DNA of 64,000 nucleotides from positions 122,214-186,213 of the forward strand of contig SUVV01000001.1 of NCBI GenBank assembly GCA_015061805.1, given 5' to 3'. The notes beneath the pieces were generated by a model. That model ran no database searches. It was not told where the DNA came from and saw only the letters and a program-made list of their open reading frames with translations. The position numbers and the translations under genes were made by a program. Below, in pieces: positions 43,390-52,733 of this stretch. Within the stretch, counting starts at the first letter, position 1. Each line of letters starts with the position of its first letter. The DNA is from Lentisphaerota bacterium. GTDB lineage: Bacteria > Verrucomicrobiota > Lentisphaeria > Victivallales > Victivallaceae.

Positions 43390-43698
43390 TCACCTTCTCT
43401 GCTTCAAAAAATATCTTATTGCGGAACTCATCATCCACGAACCCGCCATCCACGGCGCGTGAAAAAAGAGCGAATAGTCGCTCAACTCTGCCCGCATTCT
43501 CCGATAGTTCGCTTTTTCCGGTTCCAATCCCCAGAAACTATCGAGGTCAAATGCTCCGATTTTTACAGCGAAGTACATTCCTCCGGCAAATAGAATGATT
43601 CCCAGTATCAGCAAAACGATCATGCCGCGGCGTTCTTTCTGCTTCGCGGTAAGTTCTTGTGCATCCGGCTCGGCAAATTTCCATTTATCATTGTTCAT
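43390..43698 (-). CDS. Small membrane protein, unknown
   Basis: 102 residues with one clear membrane segment (MIVLLILGIILFAGGMYFAV) after a polar 25-residue N-terminus. The C-terminal half has aromatic clusters (SLFFHAPWMAGSWMM). No family recognised. First of the four-gene cluster, 27 bases after the CBM9-like gene. Confidence 0.55.
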   Translation of the reverse strand: MNNDKWKFAEPDAQELTAKQKERRGMIVLLILGIILFAGGMYFAVKIGAFDLDSFWGLEPEKANYRRMRAELSDYSLFFHAPWMAGSWMMSSAIRYFLKQRR

Positions 43699-43725
43699 AT
43701 ATCTTGTTACTCCAGCCGGAATCAG

Positions 43726-44943
43726 TTACAAAAGCGCCGGAACGATGAGCAGTTTCAGTTTTTCCCGGAACTCCCCGCACTTGACAGTAACCGTATAACG
43801 GCCGTCCGGCAGTTTTTTGCAGGGAACGGTCAGGAAAAATTCACTGCTTTGCCGGGACTGTTTCAACACCTCGATCTTTTTTCCGGAAAGGTCAGATATC
43901 TCCACGCTGATATCACATTTTTTTACCGGCAGATAATTCCGGACAAAGATTTCACAATCTTCCCCTTTTACCGCAGTCAGATAGTGCTGCGCGCACTCCA
44001 GCGGTGAATTGAATACGATACTGTCCGCCCATAAATCAGCTGCTTTTCCGTCTGCGGAAACAAAACTTAATTTGACCGGAAATGTGCCAACTTCATTCAT
44101 GATATATTCAAAAGAATTCCTGATGATCCCGTTGCCGTTGATGGAAATTTTTTTACCGGCAAGTATCCGGCTGCCGCCGGAGGTGACTGCGATCAACTGA
44201 ACTTCACCGGTCAGAGGTTGATTGCTGACATTTTTCAATTCCCAATCAACGACATTCGTTCCGGAGATCGCCGCCGCAGCCGGAGAAACCTTTGCTTCAA
44301 GCGCAGGAGCAGAAACATTGATCGGACCGAAACGGAAAAACTTTGAACTGTCCAGCAATTTTTCAGTCTTCTCTGCCAGCACGTAACGCCCCCACGGATG
44401 AATAGTGCGGTAGCGGTTCAGATTTATGGCAATCTTGCGTCCGCTTGCCGAAGTTATCCCCAGTGTACGCCACGGAATTACGGCATCAACAAAAAAAGCG
44501 GTGTCAAAATAAGTTACCTTACTGTGCCAGTAACCATTCCAGGTTATACGGTTGGCAAATGCCGGATCATTCCACACAAGTTCAGCATTAACATTGTGGA
44601 TATCACAGACAAATTGATAAATCCGGGAGGAATTGTCACACAGATCGACAAAGATCTCCACGCAATCGTTTTCCCACACATTGCCGTCACGTTTGAGCAC
44701 CGGTTTGGAACGGGCTTCGGAAATGTTTGGCTCGGTGCAGAATATCCGGATATAAAGTTGATTGTCATCATACATGAATTGAGCACGGGTCTCCATCGGC
44801 GGCTCACCGGCTTCTTTCCAGCGGAAAAATTTCATAGGCGCAACTTTATCCCATCCGGTCTCTCCGGGAGTGCCTTTGAGTATATCCACACCGCCGGCAA
44901 TAAAAGTAAACAGCGATACCAGAAAAAATAAGATATTTTTCAT
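43726..44943 (-). CDS. Secreted CBM9-like carbohydrate-binding protein
   Basis: 405 residues from ATG 44943 (GGAG 8 bases upstream; a TTG two codons earlier is not needed). A signal peptide (MKNILFFLVSLFTFIAGG) is followed by a CBM9/DOMON-like sandwich at about 25-200: ETRAQFMYDDNQLYIRIFC, NVWENDCVEIFVDL, VDAVIPWRTLGI. Two Ig-like or NEW3-type segments follow. It starts 2 bases after the DUF4091 stop, suggesting joint action on a glycan. Confidence 0.7.
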   Translation of the reverse strand: MKNILFFLVSLFTFIAGGVDILKGTPGETGWDKVAPMKFFRWKEAGEPPMETRAQFMYDDNQLYIRIFCTEPNISEARSKPVLKRDGNVWENDCVEIFVDLCDNSSRIYQFVCDIHNVNAELVWNDPAFANRITWNGYWHSKVTYFDTAFFVDAVIPWRTLGITSASGRKIAINLNRYRTIHPWGRYVLAEKTEKLLDSSKFFRFGPINVSAPALEAKVSPAAAAISGTNVVDWELKNVSNQPLTGEVQLIAVTSGGSRILAGKKISINGNGIIRNSFEYIMNEVGTFPVKLSFVSADGKAADLWADSIVFNSPLECAQHYLTAVKGEDCEIFVRNYLPVKKCDISVEISDLSGKKIEVLKQSRQSSEFFLTVPCKKLPDGRYTVTVKCGEFREKLKLLIVPALL

Positions 44944-44945
44944 TT

Positions 44946-47411
44946 TCAATTCTCCAATTGCAGTTTCAATATTTCATTTGCCACCAGCATCCGGATATGT
45001 TCAACGGTCGTATTGCTGAACTCATGCTTCTGGGTAATGCCGTTGGGCGAACCGGCTTCTCTGGAAAAAGGAACCTCGTCAAGAATCTGTTTCAGCACCT
45101 TTGCGGCGTTATCAGCGGCGGCAGTTTTCCCGGATTTTCGCGCATTGGCAATGGCGCGCTCCAACGTGTAAAGATATTTGTAATCGGTAATGCCTTCACG
45201 CAATCCCTCCAACTGCAACGTGGAATAGACCACCCGGTCCTTGCCGTCCGGACGCTTGGAAACCGGGTAAGCCATATGGTAACGCTTGCCGCGTTCAAAG
45301 TGATTCACCGGAAAATCCGGTTCCATGTAGGTATAAGAAATGTGACCGGGCAATCCTAATTTGAACATCCGCAATCCGGCGGTCAACCGGTTTGGCATCA
45401 GGCCGCCTTCCTGCCCGACATAACTTCCTGCACCGAGGTAGACATAGGCAATATTATGCTTTTTGCCGACTTCAAGCAACCGGCGGTGCGAATCAGCATC
45501 GGAACCGATCAGCATATTGGTCGAAACATCCAGATAAGGACCGATCTCATCCAGAGCCGCAACCGGATAAATACAGCATGACGTTTTCACTCCAGCCTGT
45601 TTTGCAAGTTTATACTGCCAGATGGCACTTGCCCAGCGGTCCTTATACAAATGCGGCTCATCGTGCCCCTCGTAATACCACTTATCGTAACCTTTGCCGC
45701 CATACTTTTTGATCCATGAATCAAAATTTTTGAGCCGTTCAACGAATCCGGCTCTGATATCGGCAAATTCATACCACGGAGCAGACACACCATTTTTTTC
45801 ATAAACCAGCCTGGTCTTAGCAGGCTTGTAGCCGAGAGCCTTGGCAGTTACCTGTTCAGAAGAAGTTCCGGCAAGGATCATGGGGCCGGACATCCCGAGT
45901 TCTTTTCGAAGTTCCTGAACATACTTCACCCGGCGTTCGGATGCGATCCGCACCTGTATTGATTCGATACCGTAATCTTTCATATCCTGCAGATAACGTT
46001 TATGCGCGGCACGGGGCCAACGGGATTTCTGACCGTGGAACAAATTGGTATACATCGTCCAGTGAACATGTTCCGGCTTCGCCAGTTTGAACGGCAGCAC
46101 CCGGAGACGGATCGGCACTGAAATCGTTTTCCCGGAACAATCAACACTGCACATCCCGGAATATATCCCCGGAACCGCATCGGCAGCGATCCTGCCCTGC
46201 AGCCAGAAGATACGGTTGAGTTTGCCAGACGGCTGTTTATCCAGCGGCAGAATACGTTCCGGAATATTCATGAAGTTGCTCGCAGTAAGCGGGTAGTCCT
46301 GAAATTCAACAAAGTTGAGTGAAATATCTTTAGCAGGAATAGTATTTTTGCCGCACTTCAAATCAGAAATTGAAATCCCGACGATTGACCGGTCTCCCGC
46401 CGGATTATGGACGCCGAAATACCAGACCGCATATTCTCCGGGAGCGGTGAAAGTGTCGAGCTTATTCACGATCTCGTGCGGCTGCGGAATGGAATCAAAA
46501 AAGGTTATCCGGGGCGGACGACGGAAAAAAACCGGTGTTCTGACCGCCGGATTTGCCGGTTCTTTATGCGGATTGCGGTGCTCGAAATAAGCCTTGTTGC
46601 TTCCGATCATGCGGGTTCGCACGGCAGGTGCGGAAGCATTCTCCCAAAGACGGAACCGGCGTATTTGCAGTTTGCGTTCGCAATAGATGGTAAGAGAAAC
46701 CGCATCGCTGCTTTGAGGAACGAAATCCAGACTCAACTTCCGGACACCCTCAGCAGGACTCAGGGAAAAATTCCGATTTCCGAAATTACCGCGTTTCGCC
46801 CCCCAGCGGGCCCGGATGAAAACATTCTGATTTTCAAAGGTTTGAACTTCAAACTCCATACGATAGTTCTTACCTTTTTTCAAGCGTCCGTACAACACGG
46901 TCTGAATAAAATTCAATTTACCGGATGGAACCAGGGTTATACCGTTGAGTCCGGCATCTTCGATGGCAACGGTCGGACATGGATTCCAATTGGGAAGCCA
47001 CAGCAGTTCCTTTTTATCCGGGGCGATCCGCTTGTAACTCGACACGGTAATAACCGCATTAACTGCAGTAGGCTTACCGGAAGCACGCAGAATGTATTTG
47101 CCTTTATTGGCAATCGTCAGCCATTGCGGTATACGCCTGCCGCCATGATAGTTGAAAATCTTTTTTCCGGAAATTGCCTCCGCAATCTCAAACTTTTGCA
47201 AAGAATCAGTATTTCTTCCGAAACTGACAGAAACCCGGTCAGCATTGATCGTGACTTCCTGATCAAGCTGCCACGGTGATGACTGCTTTTTGCTGGCAAG
47301 AGTCCACGAACGGCGCAGCGGCAGGGTCATAGTATCGTCAATTATCATTTTTTCTGCAGCAGGTAGCAGCAGACAGATGAAAGAGAACGTTACGACAATA
47401 ACACTTTTCAT
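44946..47411 (-). CDS. Secreted DUF4091 glycoside-hydrolase-like protein
   Basis: 821 residues from ATG 47411 (GAGG upstream); signal peptide MKSVIVVTFSFICLLLPAA. N-terminal beta-sandwich regions precede a barrel-like part (HVHWTMYTNLFHGQ, WYYEGHDEPHLYKDRW with a plausible acidic catalytic residue). The C-terminal block LQLEGLREGITDYKYLYTLE is the DUF4091 hallmark. It likely acts on host or dietary glycans; the substrate is unknown. A perfect palindrome ACATAA-TT-TTATGT lies just upstream (47421-47434). Confidence 0.75.
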   Translation of the reverse strand: MKSVIVVTFSFICLLLPAAEKMIIDDTMTLPLRRSWTLASKKQSSPWQLDQEVTINADRVSVSFGRNTDSLQKFEIAEAISGKKIFNYHGGRRIPQWLTIANKGKYILRASGKPTAVNAVITVSSYKRIAPDKKELLWLPNWNPCPTVAIEDAGLNGITLVPSGKLNFIQTVLYGRLKKGKNYRMEFEVQTFENQNVFIRARWGAKRGNFGNRNFSLSPAEGVRKLSLDFVPQSSDAVSLTIYCERKLQIRRFRLWENASAPAVRTRMIGSNKAYFEHRNPHKEPANPAVRTPVFFRRPPRITFFDSIPQPHEIVNKLDTFTAPGEYAVWYFGVHNPAGDRSIVGISISDLKCGKNTIPAKDISLNFVEFQDYPLTASNFMNIPERILPLDKQPSGKLNRIFWLQGRIAADAVPGIYSGMCSVDCSGKTISVPIRLRVLPFKLAKPEHVHWTMYTNLFHGQKSRWPRAAHKRYLQDMKDYGIESIQVRIASERRVKYVQELRKELGMSGPMILAGTSSEQVTAKALGYKPAKTRLVYEKNGVSAPWYEFADIRAGFVERLKNFDSWIKKYGGKGYDKWYYEGHDEPHLYKDRWASAIWQYKLAKQAGVKTSCCIYPVAALDEIGPYLDVSTNMLIGSDADSHRRLLEVGKKHNIAYVYLGAGSYVGQEGGLMPNRLTAGLRMFKLGLPGHISYTYMEPDFPVNHFERGKRYHMAYPVSKRPDGKDRVVYSTLQLEGLREGITDYKYLYTLERAIANARKSGKTAAADNAAKVLKQILDEVPFSREAGSPNGITQKHEFSNTTVEHIRMLVANEILKLQLEN

Positions 47412-47474
47412 TGAAACCTCACATAATTTTATGTTATTACTCATCTGATAAAAAAGCATTGCAAAAAAAGAATA

Positions 47475-49139
47475 TTATTTTTCAAACGGAATGGAGATGA
47501 AAGATTTTCCGGTGATGATCGTGTTGCGGGCAAGTTGAGTATCTTTCTGCAGCGCCTGATTGCCTTTGAAGTTGCTGTGCAGCTGATAATAGGGGAAACA
47601 GGAACTGGAAACATCCAGCCGCAGCGCTTCGCCCTTGGCAACTTTGAAGTGATGCGGAGCAAAAGTAAAGTCGATCACCGCCTCGCCGTTGGCTTTGAAT
47701 TCCGGATTGGTACGGCAGATCGAATCGATTTCGTTGCGCAATCCCAGCGCCGCCTTGTCGGATTTGACAATGCTCAAACGGACGTAGAAACAAGTATCAG
47801 GCGCACTTGATGAAACGTGCAGTCTGACTTTGGCTTCACCATTCAAGACCATATCTTTTTCAAATTTGTCCGTCACAAACGAAATGATATCCGAACGGGA
47901 ATTGGGCGCGTCCTGAACTTCAACGCCGCCAAAAACACCATCGCATCCGCCCTTGAATACTGCCGGTTTCCGGGGATCGTAATCATAAGAGATCGCTCCG
48001 GCAGATTCCGGAGAAGTGCTCAAAGAACGCTTGGAATTAAGATAAAACTTCTGCTGAACCGTATTGATTCCCATTTCCGGAGAGGTCACCCACTTGCCGC
48101 CGAAAAGCACATACCGGGAAATCTCACCTTTTTTGATCTGCTCCGGCAGTATTCCGCCGCGGAGATGATCGAACCATTGATAATGCATCGCTTTACCCGG
48201 CAGAAATTCAGCAGGGGTTCCGCCTTTGGAATAGAGCGACGGATGTATACCTTTTCTCCGGCGCATATAGGCGTGTTCAAATGGGGTGATGATAAAAACA
48301 CTCTTTTTCCTGTGTTCCGGAGTTAATTTGCGCCAGATGTCAAACATCCCGGAAACGTAGACATCGTGCCATGAACCGACAAACATGACCGGAATTTGTG
48401 AATTGACCAGAGAATCGGAAAATTCGCCGCCGCCGTTGCCGGGAGATTTCCAGAACGGATCATTCCGGTCAGGGTGAAGCAGGGCTTCTTCGAAATCGAC
48501 AGCTTTTTCTCCGAAGATTTTTTGAGTGATGCCTGCCAACGGAAAAGTTTCAAATTTTGCCGCTTTTTTGCGGCGTTTCACCGACTTCTTTTTGTAGATA
48601 TTCACATACCACCCGGCATGAAGTTTCAACCGCATAAAGCCGTTGCGGTAGATAATGTTGTAACGTTCAGTATCCTGAACTGCCCAGAAAATACCTTTAA
48701 TATCCGGCTGGGGAACATTCAGATACGCACCGTGGACGCTTGCGGCATAACTGCTGCCGGAAAGATAGATCTCTCCATTGTAGAAATCCTGTTTGCGTAC
48801 CCATTCCAAACATTTCAAACCATCGGCTTTTTCATCAACGTAGGGAACGAAAACGCCTTCGCTTTTTCCGGTTCCCCGGCAATGCTGAATCACCATGGCG
48901 TAACCGTACTGCGGAGTTTTCCGGTAGCGTTTATGCAGTTTGGCAACGCCCCTGTCATCGGTGGGGGCATAAGGAGTCCGGATGACGATGACCGGCATTT
49001 TTTTACCCTTTTCCGGAACCGATACCATGGTAAATAGTTTCACTCCGTCATCCATGCTCACATAATGAGTATCAATTACGTTTTTCGCGACGGCGAACAA
49101 TGAACTGAGCGAACACAAAAACGAAAGAAAACTTTTCAT
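47475..49139 (-). CDS. CocE/NonD-family serine hydrolase (S15-like)
   Basis: 554 residues from ATG 49139, preceded by a G-rich site; a signal peptide follows (MKSFLSFLCSLSSLFAVA). The alpha/beta-hydrolase part shows MPVIVIRTPYAPTDD, CRGTGKSEG and the nucleophile elbow GSSYAASVHG. A C-terminal jelly-roll domain (KVRLHVSSSAPDTCFYVRL) is typical of X-Pro dipeptidyl-peptidase/CocE enzymes. It probably cleaves an acyl or peptide bond outside the cytoplasm. Confidence 0.82.
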   Translation of the reverse strand: MKSFLSFLCSLSSLFAVAKNVIDTHYVSMDDGVKLFTMVSVPEKGKKMPVIVIRTPYAPTDDRGVAKLHKRYRKTPQYGYAMVIQHCRGTGKSEGVFVPYVDEKADGLKCLEWVRKQDFYNGEIYLSGSSYAASVHGAYLNVPQPDIKGIFWAVQDTERYNIIYRNGFMRLKLHAGWYVNIYKKKSVKRRKKAAKFETFPLAGITQKIFGEKAVDFEEALLHPDRNDPFWKSPGNGGGEFSDSLVNSQIPVMFVGSWHDVYVSGMFDIWRKLTPEHRKKSVFIITPFEHAYMRRRKGIHPSLYSKGGTPAEFLPGKAMHYQWFDHLRGGILPEQIKKGEISRYVLFGGKWVTSPEMGINTVQQKFYLNSKRSLSTSPESAGAISYDYDPRKPAVFKGGCDGVFGGVEVQDAPNSRSDIISFVTDKFEKDMVLNGEAKVRLHVSSSAPDTCFYVRLSIVKSDKAALGLRNEIDSICRTNPEFKANGEAVIDFTFAPHHFKVAKGEALRLDVSSSCFPYYQLHSNFKGNQALQKDTQLARNTIITGKSFISIPFEK

Positions 49140-49180
49140 CCCCCGCCCCCCATGGTTAAAAATATTTATCCGGAAAAATT

Positions 49181-50119
49181 TCAATACATATTGCGCAAAC
49201 GGCGCACCCGTTCGCGGATCGGCGGATGAGTGGAAAATAATTCGCCGCCGGGGAAGTTGATATACATGCACGCCATATTTTCTCCGCCCAGTTCCCGGAT
49301 ATCATCGCTGTCGTAACGGTCACCGTCGAGTTTTTCCAGCGCCCGCGCCAGACCTTCGTTGTAAGAGCAGAGCCGAACCGCAACGGCATCGGCAGCATAT
49401 TCGCGTTTACGGGAAATCCCCAGCTGCAGCAGAGTTCCGACCAGCATGGTCAAAGGACGGATCAACATGGCAACCAGCAGCAGCAACGCCGCCGCGCCGC
49501 CGCCGGAATCCCGGTCACGACTGCGACGGCTGTTGCCGCTGTATGCACCGAGAATACCGAGGTGTTCTATAATGAGCGCCAGCACCAGAAGCACGGTGAT
49601 CAAGCCGACCACCAGCTGATTGAGCATGATATCCCGGTGAATGATGTGACCGACTTCGTGAGCGATAACGCCTTCGAGTTCCTGATCGTCCATCATTTCA
49701 AGCAGCCCCTGCGTAACGCCGATAAAAGCGCTGTTTTCATCCATGCCGGAAGCAAACGCATTGGGAATACGGCTCGGAATGATAAAGAGTTCCGGAGTGC
49801 GCTTCAATCCGGCGGAAACCGCCAGACCTTCGACAATGTGAAGCGCGCGCCGTTCCCGCAGATTATCGGGATTGGCTTTTCTGCCGCTGGTCATGGTGAG
49901 GATCATCCACTTCGCCGTCATGATTTGAAGCGGGATCAGCACCAGAGAGATCCCGGCACCGACCAGCAGTCCGGTTCTGATATCGCCCAGCAGATACCCG
50001 ATGTAGTAAGACAACGCAAAAACCAGTGCGACAATGATACCGACCAGAAAGAAACTCTTGATAAAGTTGCTCCGCACCTCTTCAGCAGCGATCAGCGGAG
50101 CAGATGGAATATTGTTCAT
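49181..50119 (-). CDS. M48-family zinc metalloprotease, HtpX-like
   Basis: 312 residues. Two N-terminal membrane helices, then the zinc motif HEVGHIIHRD and the third ligand in KREYAADAVAVRLC. HtpX-type proteases degrade damaged membrane proteins. It follows lemA by 21 bases; this LemA-M48 pairing is common. Confidence 0.9.
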   Translation of the reverse strand: MNNIPSAPLIAAEEVRSNFIKSFFLVGIIVALVFALSYYIGYLLGDIRTGLLVGAGISLVLIPLQIMTAKWMILTMTSGRKANPDNLRERRALHIVEGLAVSAGLKRTPELFIIPSRIPNAFASGMDENSAFIGVTQGLLEMMDDQELEGVIAHEVGHIIHRDIMLNQLVVGLITVLLVLALIIEHLGILGAYSGNSRRSRDRDSGGGAAALLLLVAMLIRPLTMLVGTLLQLGISRKREYAADAVAVRLCSYNEGLARALEKLDGDRYDSDDIRELGGENMACMYINFPGGELFSTHPPIRERVRRLRNMY

Positions 50120-50140
50120 AAATTCCCCTTCCCCGGAAAA

Positions 50141-50701
50141 TCAGAGTTGACTGATGCGCATGTTGTCAGCATCATCGCGCTGAGTCTGGGAAATTTCGTA
50201 GAGAGCCTCTTTCTGAAGTCCCATCTGGGAAGCAACAATGCTCGCCGGGATCATCACGATCTCCATATTATAACGGGCAGTCGTCATATTGTAGCGGTTG
50301 CGGGCGTAGGTGATCTTGTCTTCGCAGTCGCGGATATCGCTCATAATCTGCAGAAAAGAGTTATTGGTTCCCAACTGCGGATAATTTTCAGCGGTGGCAC
50401 GGATGGTCGGGATCAAGGCGGAGATCTTGTCGCTTGCCGCCATCGCTTCGCCGCGGTCACTGCTGGTAAGTCCGGTACGGGCGGCGGTCAGTTCGGTGAG
50501 GACTTTTTCTTCAAAATTCATCTGCATTTTGAGGGCATCGACCAGATTGGGAATGATGTTGGCTTTGCGTTTGAGTTGAACATCGATCCCCGCCCATGAT
50601 TCCTCAATGGCGATTTTCAGCCGACGGAACTTATTCATCGTTCCGATATACCAGAAAACGATCAGCAAAACAACGGCACCGGCAATGATCCAACCAGTCA
50701 T
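50141..50701 (-). CDS. LemA-family membrane protein
   Basis: 186 residues from ATG 50701 with GGAGGTGTTATT upstream. One N-terminal membrane segment, then the LemA helical domain (AIEESWAGIDVQLKRKANIIPNLVDALK, quoted by position 35-62; then RYNMTTARYNMEIVMIPASIVA, in part). The function is unclear; it is often paired with an M48 protease or TPM protein. Confidence 0.9.
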   Translation of the reverse strand: MTGWIIAGAVVLLIVFWYIGTMNKFRRLKIAIEESWAGIDVQLKRKANIIPNLVDALKMQMNFEEKVLTELTAARTGLTSSDRGEAMAASDKISALIPTIRATAENYPQLGTNNSFLQIMSDIRDCEDKITYARNRYNMTTARYNMEIVMIPASIVASQMGLQKEALYEISQTQRDDADNMRISQL

Positions 50702-50751
50702 AATAACACCTCCATAAACGAGTTTTGTTTTATATTTTTTTACAGAAACAA

Positions 50752-50800
50752 TGTGACACTCGTCACAATAAGAATATAGCACATTCTGATTGATTTTCAA
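50752..50800 (-). promoter_or_regulatory. lemA promoter with CRP/FNR-like operator
   Basis: Minus strand: TTGAAA (50795-50800), 16 bases, TATATT (50773-50778) with TGC before it. Just downstream is TGTGA-N6-TCACA (50752-50767), an exact match to the CRP consensus core. Placed near +1 to +16, it should repress. Confidence 0.6.
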
Positions 50801-50849
50801 GTAAAGTTTTGCAAACTGAATACCTTGCCGCGCGCCGTTTCCCGGCAAT

Positions 50850-50884
50850 AAAAAAAGCAGCGCCGTCTTGTAAACAACGCTGCT
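50850..50884 (-). terminator. Terminator of the alanine symporter gene
   Basis: AGCAGCG/CGCTGCT stem (arms 50878-50884 and 50856-50862) with a 15-base loop, followed by T on the minus strand. Confidence 0.75.
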
Positions 50885-50904
50885 TCAGCAAATCCGTGTA
50901 CGAA

Positions 50905-52272
50905 TTATTCAGAATCGACCATATCAAGTTGATTATCCCAGAGATATTTTTTGGTTTCAGCAACCACGATCTTGTGCAAAAAGAGCAGACTTACCACGTT
51001 GGGAATGACCATCAGCCCGTTGGAGAAGTTGGCGAAATCCCATACCACAGTCAGCGAAGTCACCGCACCGCCGAAAACGATCAGGGTGTACAGCACCTTG
51101 TAGCAGAAAACCGCCCGGGGGGATTTGATCAGGAAAATCAGACACTGTTCCCCGTAGTAGAACCAGCCGATCAAAGTGGTGATGGAAAAGGCAAAAATCG
51201 CAAAAGTAAGCAGATATTTACCGACGACCGGGATCTGTTCAAAACACGCCTGAGTGAGAATCTGATTATCTCCGCTGACGATCTCCGGGTGAGCAAGCGC
51301 GCCGGAAACAATGACCAGACCGGTCATACCGCAGATGATGATCGTACAGAAGGTTCCGAAGTAGGAGACCAATCCCTGACAAACCGCATTACGGGTCTGA
51401 CTGGTCGCCGCGACGATCGGTTCAGACCCCATACCGGCTTCATTGGAAAAAAGCCCGCGGGCGACACCGTAACGCGCCGCCAGCATAAATCCGGAACCGA
51501 TCGCACCGCCGAGAGCGGCTTCTGAAGAAAACGCACTGCGGACGATCACCGAAAGCGCTTCTCCGACAAAAGCCCGGTTGATGATCAGAAGCACGATACA
51601 TCCGGCAATATAGACAAAGGACATAAACGGCACCAGAACCGTACAAACTTTGGCAATGCTCTGCAATCCGCCGAGAATAACCAGACCGGCCAGGATCGCC
51701 ACCGCAAGCCCCACCGTCCAGGTCGGGATATTAAAGGTCTTGGTAACGACCGTGGCAATGGCATTGCTCTGAACCATGTTGCCGGTTCCCAAAACAGCGA
51801 AACTGCCGACCACGCAGAAAATCACCGCCATCCAGCGCTGCTTCAAACCGTTCAAAATGGTATACATAGGTCCGCCGTGGACTTCGCCTTTTTCATCGCG
51901 GACACGGAATTTTACCGCCAGCAGGGATTCGGCGTATTTGGTCGCCATACCGAAAACACCGGTCACCGCGCACCAGAAGACCGCACCGGGGCCGCCCATG
52001 ACGATTGCCGTAGCAACACCGACCACGTTACCGGTACCGATAGTGGAAGCAAGCGCGACTGCAAGAGCGGCAAAGGGAGCAACATTTCCGTTGACCTGAT
52101 CATCTTTCCTGGTGATAAGTTTCACCGAACTACCGATATGGCGCTGGATAAACCGCAAACGGATGGTGTAAAACAAGTGGGTTCCCAGCAGCAGGATCAG
52201 AAGCGGCGGTCCCCACAAAAAAGCATCTGCGGTTTTCAAAGCAGCGGCAAAAGCATCAAAACAACTGTCCAT
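50905..52272 (-). CDS. Sodium:alanine symporter (AGCS family)
   Basis: 455 residues, about eleven membrane helices. The family blocks ALASTIGTGNVVGVATAIVMGGPGAVFW (quoted by position 68-95), GGPMYTILNG and LFSNEAGMGSEPI are clear. It imports alanine or glycine with sodium. Own promoter and terminator. The start follows GGGGGAAT. Confidence 0.92.
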   Translation of the reverse strand: MDSCFDAFAAALKTADAFLWGPPLLILLLGTHLFYTIRLRFIQRHIGSSVKLITRKDDQVNGNVAPFAALAVALASTIGTGNVVGVATAIVMGGPGAVFWCAVTGVFGMATKYAESLLAVKFRVRDEKGEVHGGPMYTILNGLKQRWMAVIFCVVGSFAVLGTGNMVQSNAIATVVTKTFNIPTWTVGLAVAILAGLVILGGLQSIAKVCTVLVPFMSFVYIAGCIVLLIINRAFVGEALSVIVRSAFSSEAALGGAIGSGFMLAARYGVARGLFSNEAGMGSEPIVAATSQTRNAVCQGLVSYFGTFCTIIICGMTGLVIVSGALAHPEIVSGDNQILTQACFEQIPVVGKYLLTFAIFAFSITTLIGWFYYGEQCLIFLIKSPRAVFCYKVLYTLIVFGGAVTSLTVVWDFANFSNGLMVIPNVVSLLFLHKIVVAETKKYLWDNQLDMVDSE

Positions 52273-52330
52273 AATCGATTATTCCCCCGAAACGATGTGA
52301 TACTGCAAGTTTTTCAAAAAACGATTCTTT

Positions 52331-52359
52331 AATATAGCATCGTTCTAAAAGTTTTTCAA
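52331..52359 (-). promoter_or_regulatory. Promoter of the alanine symporter gene
   Basis: Minus strand: TTGAAA (52354-52359), 17 bases, TATATT (52331-52336) with TGC before it. Confidence 0.65.
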
Positions 52360-52424
52360 TCCGGCAAAATGTTTTTTGATTACTGTCGTCCAAATAATAT
52401 TGTGCAAAAAAATTTGTACTGTGC

Positions 52425-52453
52425 TTGTATTTATTACATAGAAGGGGTATATT
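52425..52453 (+). promoter_or_regulatory. leuA leader promoter
   Basis: TTGTAT (52425-52430), 17 bases, TATATT (52448-52453). The start site near 52460 gives a leader of about 270 bases before leuA. Confidence 0.6.
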
Positions 52454-52484
52454 ATTATTTGAAATCATCAGGAGAAAGAGGACA

Positions 52485-52640
52485 ATGAACTGTACAATTG
52501 AAAAATTCCGGGCCACCCAAGCCCGCAACACCGGAGATTTCAACACCTCCGGCAGTTCTTTGTGCCTTTATACCGGACTTCAACTTCGACTTCGACTGCG
52601 CGGTTGCGCCGCGCATCTTAATCACACTGTGCAGAAGTGA
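52485..52640 (+). CDS. Putative leu leader peptide
   Basis: 51 codons with AGAGGA upstream of the ATG. Leucines at 32, 34, 36 and 38 (GLQLRLRLRG) are encoded CTT, CTT, CTT, CTG, followed by a GC-rich hairpin TGCGCGG/CCGCGCA (52597-52615). A second hairpin CCGGAG/CTCCGG (52531-52552) precedes them. Position before leuA and the Leu cluster suggest attenuation. The peptide is longer than usual, and alternating Leu-Arg is less striking than a pure Leu run. Confidence 0.55.
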   Translation: MNCTIEKFRATQARNTGDFNTSGSSLCLYTGLQLRLRLRGCAAHLNHTVQK

Positions 52641-52655
52641 TTGTAATTCGGAAAT

Positions 52656-52694
52656 AAAATCCCCGGCTTCAGCACAGGATCAGAAGGGGATTTT
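52656..52694 (+). terminator. Possible leu attenuator hairpin
   Basis: AAAATCCCC (52656-52664) pairs with GGGGATTTT (52686-52694) around a 21-base loop. The U tract is only four bases and partly in the stem, so termination may be weak or conditional. Confidence 0.45.
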
Positions 52695-52733
52695 ACAATT
52701 TCAAATAAGTAAGTAATTTTCAGTTAATATAAA

